Part shown: one piece after another, positions 1 through 7,410 of the stretch | Layout: the number at the start of each line of letters is the position of its first letter | Numbering within the stretch: position 1 is the first letter of the stretch | Source of the DNA: CAYLPU01 sp964385635 | GTDB lineage: Bacteria > Chloroflexota > Anaerolineae > B4-G1 | DNA length: 13,018 bases | Direction: 5' to 3' | Assembly: GCA_964385635.1 (NCBI GenBank) | Contig: CAYLPU010000123.1 | Location: 1-13,018 of the forward strand | Made by a program: the position numbers and the translations under genes | Notes under the pieces: model-generated | What the model was told of the DNA's origin: nothing | The model's database searches: none | What the model saw: only the letters and a program-made list of their open reading frames with translations

Positions 1-1
1 A

Positions 2-1279
2 GCTATCGCCGAATCTAGACTGGGTGAAGCGATTAGGGACTTTCCTGGCATTCACGAGGTGCTTGTTGAGGTGGGCAAGCTATCTCCTTTTCAGAAGGCA
101 GAGATTCTCTACAATCATGCCAAGCAGGCCCATTTATCTGAGGCATCACGGGCGCTGATCCGTGAGAACGCTAGTAAGATAGCGCATCATCCGAATTTTA
201 CCCCCGAGAGAATCCGCCAACTCGTTGAAAACGTTCTTCCCAGCGGCACCGATTTCAGTCAGGGCAAAGAGGCGACTGTCAGTTGGGAGGATGTCGAACA
301 GTTTCTGAAAGATCCAGGGACGCGCTGGGTTCAAGCCTATAGGAATCTGAGCGCATCCGAGCAGACGTTGCTGGCAGCGATGCTAGATTTCAACGCCGGA
401 GCATCACTCAGCGGCATACAAAGGGCTTACGAGTTGCGTTGTAAGCAACTCGATCGTCCACGACTTGACTTTGACAATTGCGTAAACCGACTAAAGCACA
501 GTTTTCTTCGGGTTACCACGCCCTATTCGGGACAGGAGTACATAGACTTTCAACACCCTATGTTGAGAGACATGTTACTGTCGCAACTAAGAAAGGATGA
601 TCTAGCACGACGCCGCTACATCCAGCTTGCTAGCCCTGTTGGCTTATCAAATCTCATTCTGGGTGTGGCATTGTCGCTGCGTGAAGAGGATGATGACCAC
701 ATTCTGCAGCCGAGGAACGAGGAAGAGCTGTCCATTCTGCTCGAGCGACTCGCAGAGGTATCTTCTAGCGTTCTACCCCCAAGCGACTGGCACGCTATTC
801 TCTCAGCGACTGATCTACTACTTCCACGTGATTCATCTAAAAGAAAGCTGCCGCCAACTGAGGTCGACTTGCTTAGTTTCAGCAAGTCCTGGGCAGGCAA
901 AGTTGTCGAGGCGGTCGTGCGCTCCTTTGGATGTCAAGAGACGTTTGAGAGAAACCAGCGATACTCGTTGACAGGGTGGACTATGCTGCTTGAGAAGTAC
1001 TATGATCTGGCTGTTTACCTAGTACCGCCTCCACGCGTTCAGTTTGCGCCTAATCTGGCTAAGAACCTCGCCGATGCAAAAACAGAAGCTGCAATTGCTT
1101 TCGCGACCCTGATCCAAGACTCAGAACCACTTGTCATCAGGCAGACTGTGTCTAACCGGCTGATGGCTTCTTGGGACACTTGCATTAGGAACAGACTCGA
1201 AGAACTAATAGGAACTGGGGAAAACCTCTCGGCCTGGGAAGAGGGTGAGGACTGGGAACATGAGTATTACGAGTATTAA
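2..1279 (+). CDS. nSTAND3-like NTPase, C-terminal part (5' end outside window)
   Basis: The reading frame is open to the left edge from base 2, so the first in-window start (GTG at 59) is not the true start; about 425 residues are visible. The segment KLSPFQKAEILYNHAKQA, followed by an HHPNFTPERIRQLVENVLP block, resembles the end of the NTPase module in novel-STAND-3 proteins, where a K-A-x-I-L-Y-N-H motif precedes a 'H-P-x-F-x-P-R/E-x-I' motif. The Walker A and B motifs would lie upstream, outside the window. The remainder is a helical, leucine-rich C-terminal region with no domain I recognise and an acidic tail (EEGEDWEHEYYEY). STAND proteins are intracellular sensors, several of them anti-phage, so this is probably an accessory defence gene rather than a BREX core gene. 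The family call rests on one conserved block and is moderate. Confidence 0.55.
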   Translation, partial: AIAESRLGEAIRDFPGIHEVLVEVGKLSPFQKAEILYNHAKQAHLSEASRALIRENASKIAHHPNFTPERIRQLVENVLPSGTDFSQGKEATVSWEDVEQFLKDPGTRWVQAYRNLSASEQTLLAAMLDFNAGASLSGIQRAYELRCKQLDRPRLDFDNCVNRLKHSFLRVTTPYSGQEYIDFQHPMLRDMLLSQLRKDDLARRRYIQLASPVGLSNLILGVALSLREEDDDHILQPRNEEELSILLERLAEVSSSVLPPSDWHAILSATDLLLPRDSSKRKLPPTEVDLLSFSKSWAGKVVEAVVRSFGCQETFERNQRYSLTGWTMLLEKYYDLAVYLVPPPRVQFAPNLAKNLADAKTEAAIAFATLIQDSEPLVIRQTVSNRLMASWDTCIRNRLEELIGTGENLSAWEEGEDWEHEYYEY

Positions 1280-1508
1280 GAGTGATTACGATGATTGGTA
1301 TGCAGATACAGATAGTCTCGTGACGCTTGCACGCGAGTTCTACGAATGGGCGCCGTTCCCAATTCCCGATGAACTCGAGACGCTTGAAGAACTCATGGGC
1401 AGCGTTGAACCGCCGCCCGAATTCGAACCGGAACCGGATTATGATGATTGGCGTAACGGACCCGCCGGAGTCTACTGGACAATTGAGAGAATGTTCGAAG
1501 ACTTGTAA
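1260..1508 (+). CDS. Small, very acidic protein (82 aa), unknown function
   Basis: I chose ATG 1260 because GAGGGTGAGG (1241-1250) gives a Shine-Dalgarno sequence at normal spacing; an in-frame GTG at 1245 is the alternative. The start overlaps the end of the upstream nSTAND3-like gene by 20 bases in another frame, so the two are probably translationally coupled. By my count the protein has 22 Asp/Glu against 4 Lys/Arg. A DYDDW motif occurs twice, near residues 9-13 (SDYDDWY) and 60-64 (PDYDDWR), on either side of a proline/glutamate-rich linker (VEPPPEFEPEPD). There is no signal peptide or membrane segment. I do not recognise a family. The charge would fit a DNA-mimic or an inhibitor or partner of the STAND protein, but that is speculation. 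A real gene is likely because of the coupling and the RBS. Confidence 0.55.
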   Translation: MSITSIKSDYDDWYADTDSLVTLAREFYEWAPFPIPDELETLEELMGSVEPPPEFEPEPDYDDWRNGPAGVYWTIERMFEDL

Positions 1509-1685
1509 CCACCACCAGCACGTCACCTAATGCGCGGTTGCTGGCTTCGCCCGCCGCCCAAATGCTGCCTTCCAAGATAGGCGGCGCAGGGACGACGTAG
1601 AGCGCAGGTTTGCGTTGTCCGCGAGAGTTGTTGGATTGCGGTCAATGCTTTGCATGGGGTAGTTGGCATTGCACACATCGGAGGA
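1509..1685. other. Gene-free spacer upstream of the pglX remnant
   Basis: No convincing reading frame is visible. Two weak inverted repeats occur: CCAGCA (1515-1520) with TGCTGG (1539-1544), and GCCGCC (1553-1558) with GGCGGC (1580-1585). Both have long loops and no T-run, so neither is a clear terminator. GGAGG at 1680-1684 just before the ATG at 1688 looks like the ribosome binding site of an ancestral pglX start. This stretch may therefore be the original pglX leader. Confidence 0.4.
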
Positions 1686-1691
1686 CTATGG

Positions 1692-1746
1692 ACCCACAAA
1701 CCAAATCCGCCATCAAATCCCTCGTCCTCGACCTGCGCCACACGCT
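1692..1746 (+). repeat. Direct repeat, left copy (55 bp, pglX codons 2-20)
   Basis: Bases 1692-1746 match 3613-3667 without a difference. If the shared CTATG just upstream is counted, 60 of 61 bases agree between 1686-1746 and 3607-3667, at a constant offset of 1921. The two copies flank the AbiE promoter, operator and genes exactly. Confidence 0.93.
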
Positions 1747-1760
1747 GGTGGCATGCCAAC

Positions 1761-1789
1761 TTGCCTCCCCCCCTGTTGTCTGGTATAAT
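1761..1789 (+). promoter_or_regulatory. Sigma-70 promoter of abiEi-abiEii(-pglX)
   Basis: TTGCCT (1761-1766) and a perfect TATAAT (1784-1789) are separated by 17 bp, and a TGG just before the -10 makes it an extended -10 promoter. Transcription should start near 1796, about 70 bases before the abiEi start. No terminator is visible before pglX, so this promoter probably also transcribes pglX. Confidence 0.75.
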
Positions 1790-1808
1790 CTGCTTAAGTA
1801 GATCACAC

Positions 1809-1831
1809 TTTGTTACTGTAACTGTTACAAA
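1809..1831 (+). promoter_or_regulatory. Near-palindromic operator, probably bound by AbiEi
   Basis: This 23-bp dyad is centred on base 1820 and is symmetric except at the A/T positions inside each unit. It has TTT and AAA ends around three GTWAC units at 1812-1816, 1818-1822 and 1824-1828, with a period of 6 bp. It lies just downstream of the predicted transcription start. Known AbiEi proteins repress their own promoters by binding inverted repeats, so this is the natural autoregulatory site; the binding itself is inferred. Confidence 0.65.
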
Positions 1832-1864
1832 ATGCGATAACCCTAAGAAACGATAGGGGTGCCG

Positions 1865-2689
1865 ATGCCTCGTTCTCTCTCTCCTCTCGAATCCAGACTC
1901 ATCCTGCACCTGGAGTGGGAAAAGCAGCCGGTGGTCACCATCGAAGAAACCATGGCCATCCTCGGCTGCTCTTACGACCACACCCGGCAGGTGCTCCACC
2001 GCCTGGCCCAGCGGCATTGGCTGGCCCGCATCACGCCTGGCACCTATGAGCTGATCCCTGCCGAGCGAGGCGAACACGCCTTTCCCGACACCAATCCTCT
2101 GTTCATCGGCAGTACACTGGTGGAACCCTACTACTTTTCCTTTGCCACCGCTGCCTTTTTCTACGGCCTCTCCACCCAGGCTGCGGCCACCGTCTACATC
2201 GCCACCACCGTGCGCAAAGGGCGACGGTTACTCACCGTGCGCGGCAAAGCGTACCGCCTGGTCGTCCAACCGGCCCACAAGTTCTTTGGCGCAGTCGAAG
2301 TTGACGCTTACGGCAACCAGGTGATGATGGCCGAACCGGAAAAGACTGTCGTGGACGCCCTCGACCGCCCTGCCTACGCCGGTGACGTACCGGAGATCGC
2401 CGCGATGCTCTGGCGGGGCAGGAACCAACTGGATTGGAACCGATTGGCTGAATACGCCCTCCGCATCAAGTCTCAGGCGCTTGGCCAGCGCCTGGGCTAT
2501 CTGGCCGATCTCCTCCATCTACCTTTGGAGACGCCAGCCCGTGACCGCCTCTTGGATGAACTCGGCAAGAGTACCCCCTACCTGGGCCGCCTAGGCCGCT
2601 GGGGAACAGGTGGTGAATACGACGCCACCTGGCGTATCGTGGACAACGTCCCACGCCAGGAGTTGCTGGCCGAGATAGAGGTGCTATGA
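1865..2689 (+). CDS. abiEi: AbiEi-family antitoxin / transcriptional regulator (type IV TA)
   Basis: ATG 1865 follows AGGGG (1855-1859) by 5 nt; GTG 1859 is an in-frame alternative that adds two residues. The roughly 274-residue protein has an N-terminal winged helix-turn-helix (about residues 22-65, with VTIEETMAILGCSYDHTRQV then a TPGTYELIP wing). The typical AbiEi C-terminal domain follows: YYFSFATAAFFYGLS (about 89-103), a basic stretch around RKGRRLLTVRGKAYRL, and AEPEKTVVDALDRP (about 156-169). In characterised AbiE systems the antitoxin does not bind the toxin; it represses the operon and counteracts toxicity through its C-terminal domain. The stop overlaps the toxin start in ATGA (2686-2689), as usual for this pair. 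The gene lies in a cassette flanked by repeats of the pglX 5' end, so it looks acquired relative to the BREX genes. Confidence 0.88.
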   Translation: MPRSLSPLESRLILHLEWEKQPVVTIEETMAILGCSYDHTRQVLHRLAQRHWLARITPGTYELIPAERGEHAFPDTNPLFIGSTLVEPYYFSFATAAFFYGLSTQAAATVYIATTVRKGRRLLTVRGKAYRLVVQPAHKFFGAVEVDAYGNQVMMAEPEKTVVDALDRPAYAGDVPEIAAMLWRGRNQLDWNRLAEYALRIKSQALGQRLGYLADLLHLPLETPARDRLLDELGKSTPYLGRLGRWGTGGEYDATWRIVDNVPRQELLAEIEVL

Positions 2690-3597
2690 TGATCGAGAAG
2701 CGACTGATCCAGTGGTACGCCGCCGACGCCGGTGTGGACCTCGACATCGCCGAGCGGGAGATCGTCCTGACCTACGTGTTATGTATCCTGTCTGACGAGG
2801 GGCTGCTCAGCCATCTGGCGTTCAAAGGCGGAACGGCAATCCGTAAACTCTATTTGGGCGGGACGGGACGCTTTAGCCTGGACCTGGACTTTACCGCCGT
2901 CGGCGACATCGCGCCCGACACCATGGTACTGGATCTGGTCGGTGCTTTGCATGACCAGAGCTGCTATGGACTCACTTTCACCATCCCCGGCCCCGACTAC
3001 TACGTGACCGATGACGCCTGCGGTTGTGGCGCAGAGATCACTTACCGCCACGATTGGGTGACCGCCGGTCGCTTTGGCGTGCAGGTCAGTTTCCGCGCTC
3101 AACCCTTGCTGCCGGTTCAGCCGACGCCGCTGCGCCGCGAGCGCTATTTCGACTGGATGGACGTCGAGCCCCCGGATGTGCCGGCGCTGAACCTGCACGA
3201 AGTAATCGGCGAAAAGGTCCGTGCTGCAGTCCAACGCAGCCGCGTGCGCGACCTCTACGACCTGTACCAGTTGGCCCGCCAACCGTACAATCGGGACGTG
3301 GTGCGGCGGATCGCGGTCATCAAGTGCTGGGAGACGCACTACGCGCTTGATCCCGCTGCTTTCTTGGCCGGTTTGCCAGAAGGGAAATACGATTGGTCCG
3401 ACTTAAGCCGCCTGGTACGACGTGACCGGCTTGTCGCTCCCGACGAGATCGTGCAAGGCGTGCAGCGGGCCTACGCCTTTCTCCGTGAGTTGACCACGGG
3501 GGAAGCACGGCTGGCCGCCGATCCCTACGGCCGCGAGCGTCAGGTCTATCGTCAACTGGTGGATAGTTTGGAAAACAAGCAGACACCGCCTCCCTGA
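2686..3597 (+). CDS. abiEii: AbiEii-family nucleotidyltransferase toxin (type IV TA)
   Basis: This 303-residue protein shows the expected nucleotidyltransferase motifs in order. KGGTAIRK (47-54) is the GG[S/T] motif. SLDLDF (64-69) gives the two metal-binding aspartates. HEVIGEKVRA (171-180) with RSRVRDLYDLYQL (185 onward) corresponds to the conserved E-K and R-D-x-Y-D motifs of the AbiEii/AbiGii family. No key residue is missing, so the toxin should be active. Family members transfer nucleotides to RNA or protein targets (tRNA acceptor ends for some relatives) and arrest growth; the target here is unknown. The start overlaps the abiEi stop by 4 bases, and a second ATG at 2689 is possible. 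pglX begins only 11 nt after the stop, so toxin and methyltransferase probably share a transcript. Confidence 0.9.
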   Translation: MMIEKRLIQWYAADAGVDLDIAEREIVLTYVLCILSDEGLLSHLAFKGGTAIRKLYLGGTGRFSLDLDFTAVGDIAPDTMVLDLVGALHDQSCYGLTFTIPGPDYYVTDDACGCGAEITYRHDWVTAGRFGVQVSFRAQPLLPVQPTPLRRERYFDWMDVEPPDVPALNLHEVIGEKVRAAVQRSRVRDLYDLYQLARQPYNRDVVRRIAVIKCWETHYALDPAAFLAGLPEGKYDWSDLSRLVRRDRLVAPDEIVQGVQRAYAFLRELTTGEARLAADPYGRERQVYRQLVDSLENKQTPPP

Positions 3598-3608
3598 AGG
3601 GGTCTTCT

Positions 3609-6600
3609 ATGAACCCACAAACCAAATCCGCCATCAAATCCCTCGTCCTCGACCTGCGCCACACGCTAGAGGACGAACTGACCATCGTGCTCAAGCGGTA
3701 CGGCCTCTTCACCGACCGCGAGTGGTCGCTCGAAGAGCCACCCGCTCGCCTGACCGACGATGCCGACCGCGAAATCTGGCGACGTATCGTGACCGCCGTC
3801 CGGCGCGGGATGCAGGAGGGCCGCACACTGCCCGAGGCCAGCCAGGATTACGTCCGCGAGTCGGCCTTCACTTTCCTCAACCGGCTGGTGGGGCTCAAGT
3901 GCCTGGAGGTGCGTGGTATCATAGACGAAGTCATCACCACCCGCAGTATCTACGGCGGGCGCAGCAAGGCCCACCGCGACTACCGTGACGACCACCCCCG
4001 CCAGGCCCGCGCCCCCGACGACGCCCTGCCCGCTGCCATCAGTGCCGTCTGCCGCCGCGTCAACGACGAGATGATCGGCTACCTCTTTGACCCCGACGAC
4101 GATCACAGCCTGGTCTGGCCGCGCTACGCCGTGCTCAAAACCTGCATCGAAAAGATTAACGCGCTGGACAAAGCCGTCTGGCGCGAGGACGAGATCATCG
4201 GCTGGATCTACCAGTTCTACAACGCCGAGGAGAAGGTCTCCATCCGCAAACGGGGCAAGCCCCAGACGCCCCACGACGTCGCCGTCATCAACCAGTTCTT
4301 CACCCCGCGCTGGGTGGTCAAGTTCCTGGTGGACAACACCCTGGGCCGGCTCTGGCTCGAAATGCACCCGGGTTCGCCGCGCGTGCGGGAAAAGTGCGAC
4401 TACCTGGTGCCGGAGCCGCTCTCTGTAGATGAGACAGGGGGAGGGGGAGACAAGGAGACGGGGGGACAAGGAGACAGAGAGTTCCGGCTGGATCCCGATT
4501 CCCCCATCAACAACCCGCAGGCTGCGCCGAGGCGGGAGCCTAAACCGATCACCCGGATTCGACTGCTCGATCCGGCATGTGGGACGATGCACTTTGGGCA
4601 TTATGCCTGCGAGGTCTTTGACGCAATGTACCGCGACGCCCGCGATTGGGGCGAGGTGCAGATCGATGGCGCCCGCATCCCCAGCGCGATTCTAGAGCAC
4701 AACCTCTTTGGCGTGGACATAGACCGGCGCGCCGTGCAGTTGGCCGCCCTGAGCCTGTTTATGAAGGCCCGCACCATGCACCCCCAGGCCCAGGTGCGCC
4801 AGGTCAACCTGGTGGTGGCCGACGCCACGCTGCCCGATAGCGGCATCAAGGAAAAGTTCCTGGCCCGCTACGCCCACGACAGGCGCGTGCAGCGGGCCTT
4901 TGCCCAGGTGCTCGACGATATGGACAACGTGGCCCAGGTGGGCAGCTTGTTGCGCGTGGAGGAGCGGTTGCGCGAACTGCTGGCCCGCGCCGGGCATGCT
5001 GCCGTTGCCGAAGGGCTGGACCCGCGCCACCAGCGCNNNNNNNNNNGGAGCCGGACGTGCGCCAGATGGGGTTGGCCGAACTGGCGGAGGAGGAGCAGGC
5101 CGCCGCCTGGACGCCCCACTACACTCTGCAGGAACTACGCGACGACCTGCGCGCCTTTGCCCGCGAGGCGCTGGACGAGCACGACCTCAACGCCCAGCTC
5201 TTTGCCACCGAGGCGGACAAGGCGATGCGGCTGCTGGATGTGTTTCTCAACGACTATGATGTGGTTGTGATGAATCCACCATATGGACATGGCCTCGATG
5301 AAAACAAATCTCTGGTCAAGGAACTCTACCCCGACACTTGCAATGATCTCTACTGTATGTTCGTGGAACGCGGCCTGGATCTCGTACAGAAAACAAAAGG
5401 CTATCTTGGTGCTCTCACTTCACGAACGTTCATTCGGCTAACCACTTTTCAGAAGTTCCGCGAGAGGGTATTACTTGACACCAACAGTGTGCTTGCACTT
5501 GCCGACTTGGGCTGGGGGATTCTGGATGATGCCCTGAATGAAACGGCTGGCTATATAGTGGCTCCTTCCCACACTTGCAGCTCGGCCACTTTTTTCAGGT
5601 TGAACGATGAGGAGTACAAGGAGAGATCATTTCAGGAGGCGTTAGCAGAACTGCAGGTGGCTAAGAAGCACAGTGTAGTGTCAGTAGCGTCGCCATCTGA
5701 ATTCCACTTACTTCCCGGTTCGCCCCTTTGCTACTGGACTACGGAAAAGCTAAGGCGCAAGTTCAGCAGATTGCCTAAACTCTATCCACGTTTTGCGTAC
5801 GTTGGTCAGGGAACCTCACATCCCAGGTTTTTCTGTCGCTACCATTGGGAGGTTCACAGAGTGGCTATCGGTCGTGAACGGAAGTGGGCAGGATATGCAA
5901 ATGGTGGTCCTCCCTCGCTCTGCTATCGTGACATTGAGAAAGTCAGTGATTGGGAAGATAACGGTCGCCGCCCTAAAGCTGAGGTGTGCCGCCGCTACCC
6001 TTACTTGAAAGGCAATTACGGATTCGTTGTTCAGAGCGAAGACTACTATTTTTTGGAAGGAATCACTTATGGGAAACGGTCTGAGTACTTCAGTGTTCAA
6101 CACCTACCAGCGGGCAGTATTTTCTCAAGTGAAGGGCAGTCCATTTTCCCTATCAATTCAGAGGATGTGTGGCCGTTTTTGGGGTTGCTTAATGGCGCGC
6201 CAGTCTGTTACTTCCTGTTGCTGACGGCTGGTGTTCATAAAGAGAGGATGTATGTACGACGCGTACCGATTCCTGAATTGAATGACAGTGAACGTGATAG
6301 GCTTGCGTTACTAGCTCACAAAGCCCACGATCTCAAAGCTGCTTGGGACACCGGCAACGAAATCTGCACCCGCTTCAGCACTCCCTGGCTGCTGCAACTG
6401 ACCCATCCCCAAAGCGACGCCTTCACCCAGGGCCTCGGCCGCGTCCTGGAGTTGCTCGGCGACGACGCCCCCCCAACCCCCACACCCCCACATCCCCACA
6501 CTCTCTCCAACCTGCTCGACCGCGCCCGCGCCATCGAGAACGCCACCGATGCCCACCTGCAGGCCCTGCAAGCCCAGATTGATGAAGCCGTCTATAATCT

Positions 6601-7321
6601 CTACGAGATCAGCCCCGCCGACCGCGCCCTCATCGAGCGTGAATTGGGCGACCGTCCCCCAGAACTGGTCTGGCCCCAACTGGAGCGCAAGCCGGACGAG
6701 GAGAAACGGCGCGAGCACGTCCGGCGATTCTTCTCCTACTACGCCCGCCGCGCCGTGCGCGAGGACGAGGACGGCATCGTTCCCCTGGCCGGCTGCGCCG
6801 CCCGCGAGCCGTATCTCGTAGACCGCGTGCGCGCCCAACTGGAGGCCCAGTTCGGCCCCGCCGTCGCCTACCAACTGGAGCAGGACGGGGCCGCCTACCT
6901 CGGCCGCCCGGTGGAGGAGTGGCTGCGGCGTTACTTTTTCGCCCGCCTCCACGTCAAACTCTACAAGAAGCGGCCCATCCTGTGGCACCTCACCAGCCCC
7001 AGGCGGTACTTTGCCGTGCTGGTGGACTATCACCGCTTGACCCGCGACACACTGCCCAAGGTGCAGACACTCTACCTCTGGCCGCAGATGGAGGAGGTGC
7101 GCACCCGCCTGGCCGCCGCCAGGGCCGGTCAGGTCCTGGTGCGGGCATCTGTCAAAGCCATCGCCGATCTGGAGGACGAACTGGCCGACCTGGAGGAGAC
7201 GGAGAGACGGCTGGCGCAAGTCATTGATAGCGGTTACAATCCCGACATAGATGATGGCGTCAGGGCCAACCTGCTGCCGTTGCAGGAGGCGGGGTTGTTG
7301 CCGGTGAAGCGGGTGGTGTAA
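3609..7321 (+). CDS. pglX: BREX adenine-specific DNA methyltransferase PglX (spans assembly gap)
   Basis: PglX is the N6-adenine methyltransferase that marks host DNA in BREX. ATG 3609 follows AAGGGG (about 3598-3603). Bases 3609-5036 encode 476 residues and 5048-7321 about 757 more, together near the usual PglX length of about 1,200 residues. The two parts are in different frames only because of the ten Ns at 5037-5046. The SAM-binding motif I is LDPACGTMHFG (Asp321 at 4569), and the catalytic motif IV is VVMNPPYGHG (Asn codon at 5273). The C-terminal HVKLYKKRPILWHLTSP and VDYHRLTRDTLPKVQTLYL blocks match PglX/Eco57I-like methylases. Two low-complexity insertions (about 4430-4480 and 6468-6507) and a lower-GC central block (about 5260-6340) stand out. 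The downstream frame ends at TAA 7319-7321. Type-1-like BREX is favoured by the brxL gene downstream. Confidence 0.9.
3613..3667 (+). repeat. Direct repeat, right copy (55 bp, inside pglX)
   Basis: This is the intact partner of 1692-1746 and forms codons 2-20 of pglX. Recombination between the copies would remove 1921 bp, delete the AbiE cassette and leave pglX starting at the 1688 ATG with its GGAGG ribosome binding site. Confidence 0.93.
4431..4482 (+). repeat. G/A-rich repeat inserted in frame in pglX
   Basis: GACAAGGAGAC occurs twice, at 4449-4459 and 4465-4475, with a 16-bp period in a G-run background. It encodes a flexible linker (DETGGGGDKETGGQGDRE) between the N-terminal region and motif I of PglX. 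Such GGAGACAAGG runs resemble dispersed intergenic repeats of Chloroflexota and cyanobacteria. The in-frame position inside a linker suggests a tolerated insertion. Confidence 0.6.
5037..5046. other. Assembly gap (ten N) inside pglX
   Basis: Ten Ns split pglX. The frame before the gap ends on a full codon at 5036, and the frame after it begins at 5048. The real gap must therefore be 2 modulo 3 bases long if the gene is intact, so the ten Ns are a placeholder. The earlier frame continues as low-quality arginine-rich translation to 5270, which is not real protein. Confidence 0.95.
5260..6340 (+). other. Lower-GC central block of pglX, likely target-recognition region
   Basis: From just before the NPPY motif to about 6340 the base composition drops: individual 60-base lines I counted gave 55, 52 and 38 percent GC. 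Downstream lines gave 65 and 77 percent. Codon use shifts with it (more A/T-ending codons, for example in YYFLEGITYGKRSEYFSV). In PglX-type methylases the region after NPPY carries target recognition, so this looks like a swapped specificity cassette. The edges are approximate. Confidence 0.5.
6468..6507 (+). repeat. C/A-rich low-complexity repeat in frame in pglX
   Basis: A run of C with CACA and CATC steps encodes APPTPTPPHPHTLS, which is unlike the flanking helical protein. The complement reads as GTGTGGGGATGTGGGG, typical of short dispersed repeats. It falls between the target-recognition region and the helical C-terminal half, so it probably forms a tolerated linker. Confidence 0.5.
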
Positions 7322-7335
7322 GCAATGTTAGAGAG

Positions 7336-7390
7336 GATTTACAGGATTAACAAGATGTTCATTCAATCCTGTAAATCTTGTTAATCCTGT
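7336..7390. repeat. Dispersed hairpin repeat, copy 1 (AATCCTGT family)
   Basis: ACAGGATTAACAAGAT (7341-7356) pairs perfectly with 7375-7390 over 16 bp with an 18-base loop. Alternatively GATTTACAGGATT (7336-7348) pairs with 7365-7377 over 13 bp. The words match the repeat at 7917-7984. It begins 15 bases after the pglX stop and could also act as a transcript-end hairpin, although no T-run follows. Confidence 0.85.
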
Positions 7391-7410
7391 CCAAAACCCT
7401 TGGAGATGAA

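Larger units (their letters stand above)
1688..1801 (+). pseudogene. pglX 5'-end remnant (first 20 codons, then unrelated)
   Basis: From ATG 1688 the frame encodes MDPQTKSAIKSLVLDLRHTL, which differs only at residue 2 (Asp for Asn) from the start of pglX at 3609. After base 1746 the similarity stops abruptly. The frame then runs through unrelated sequence that contains the abiEi promoter and stops at TAG 1799-1801. It has its own Shine-Dalgarno sequence (GGAGG, 1680-1684). The simplest reading is that this was the original pglX start, now cut off by the AbiE cassette. A 10-bp palindrome (TGGCATGCCA, 1749-1758) lies 2 bp past the junction. Confidence 0.8.

Noticed and set aside
1509..1600. Possible terminator after the acidic protein gene
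   Set aside because: The inverted repeats have 6-bp arms, loops of about 20 bases and no T-run.
1523..2077. 184-residue open frame on the minus strand across the abiEi promoter
   Set aside because: It runs through the promoter, operator, pglX remnant and abiEi start, and its translation shows no family features.
3666..4601. 311-residue open frame on the minus strand
   Set aside because: It lies wholly over pglX and gives a low-complexity His/Val/Asp-rich translation, as expected from the complement of a high-GC gene.
5047..5270. Continuation of the first pglX frame beyond the N gap
   Set aside because: The translation turns into Arg/Thr/Ser-rich sequence, while the other frame gives normal PglX sequence leading to NPPY.
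6311..7219. 302-residue open frame on the minus strand
   Set aside because: Antisense shadow of the pglX 3' part, Gly/Val/Leu-rich with no motif; the sense frame carries conserved PglX blocks.
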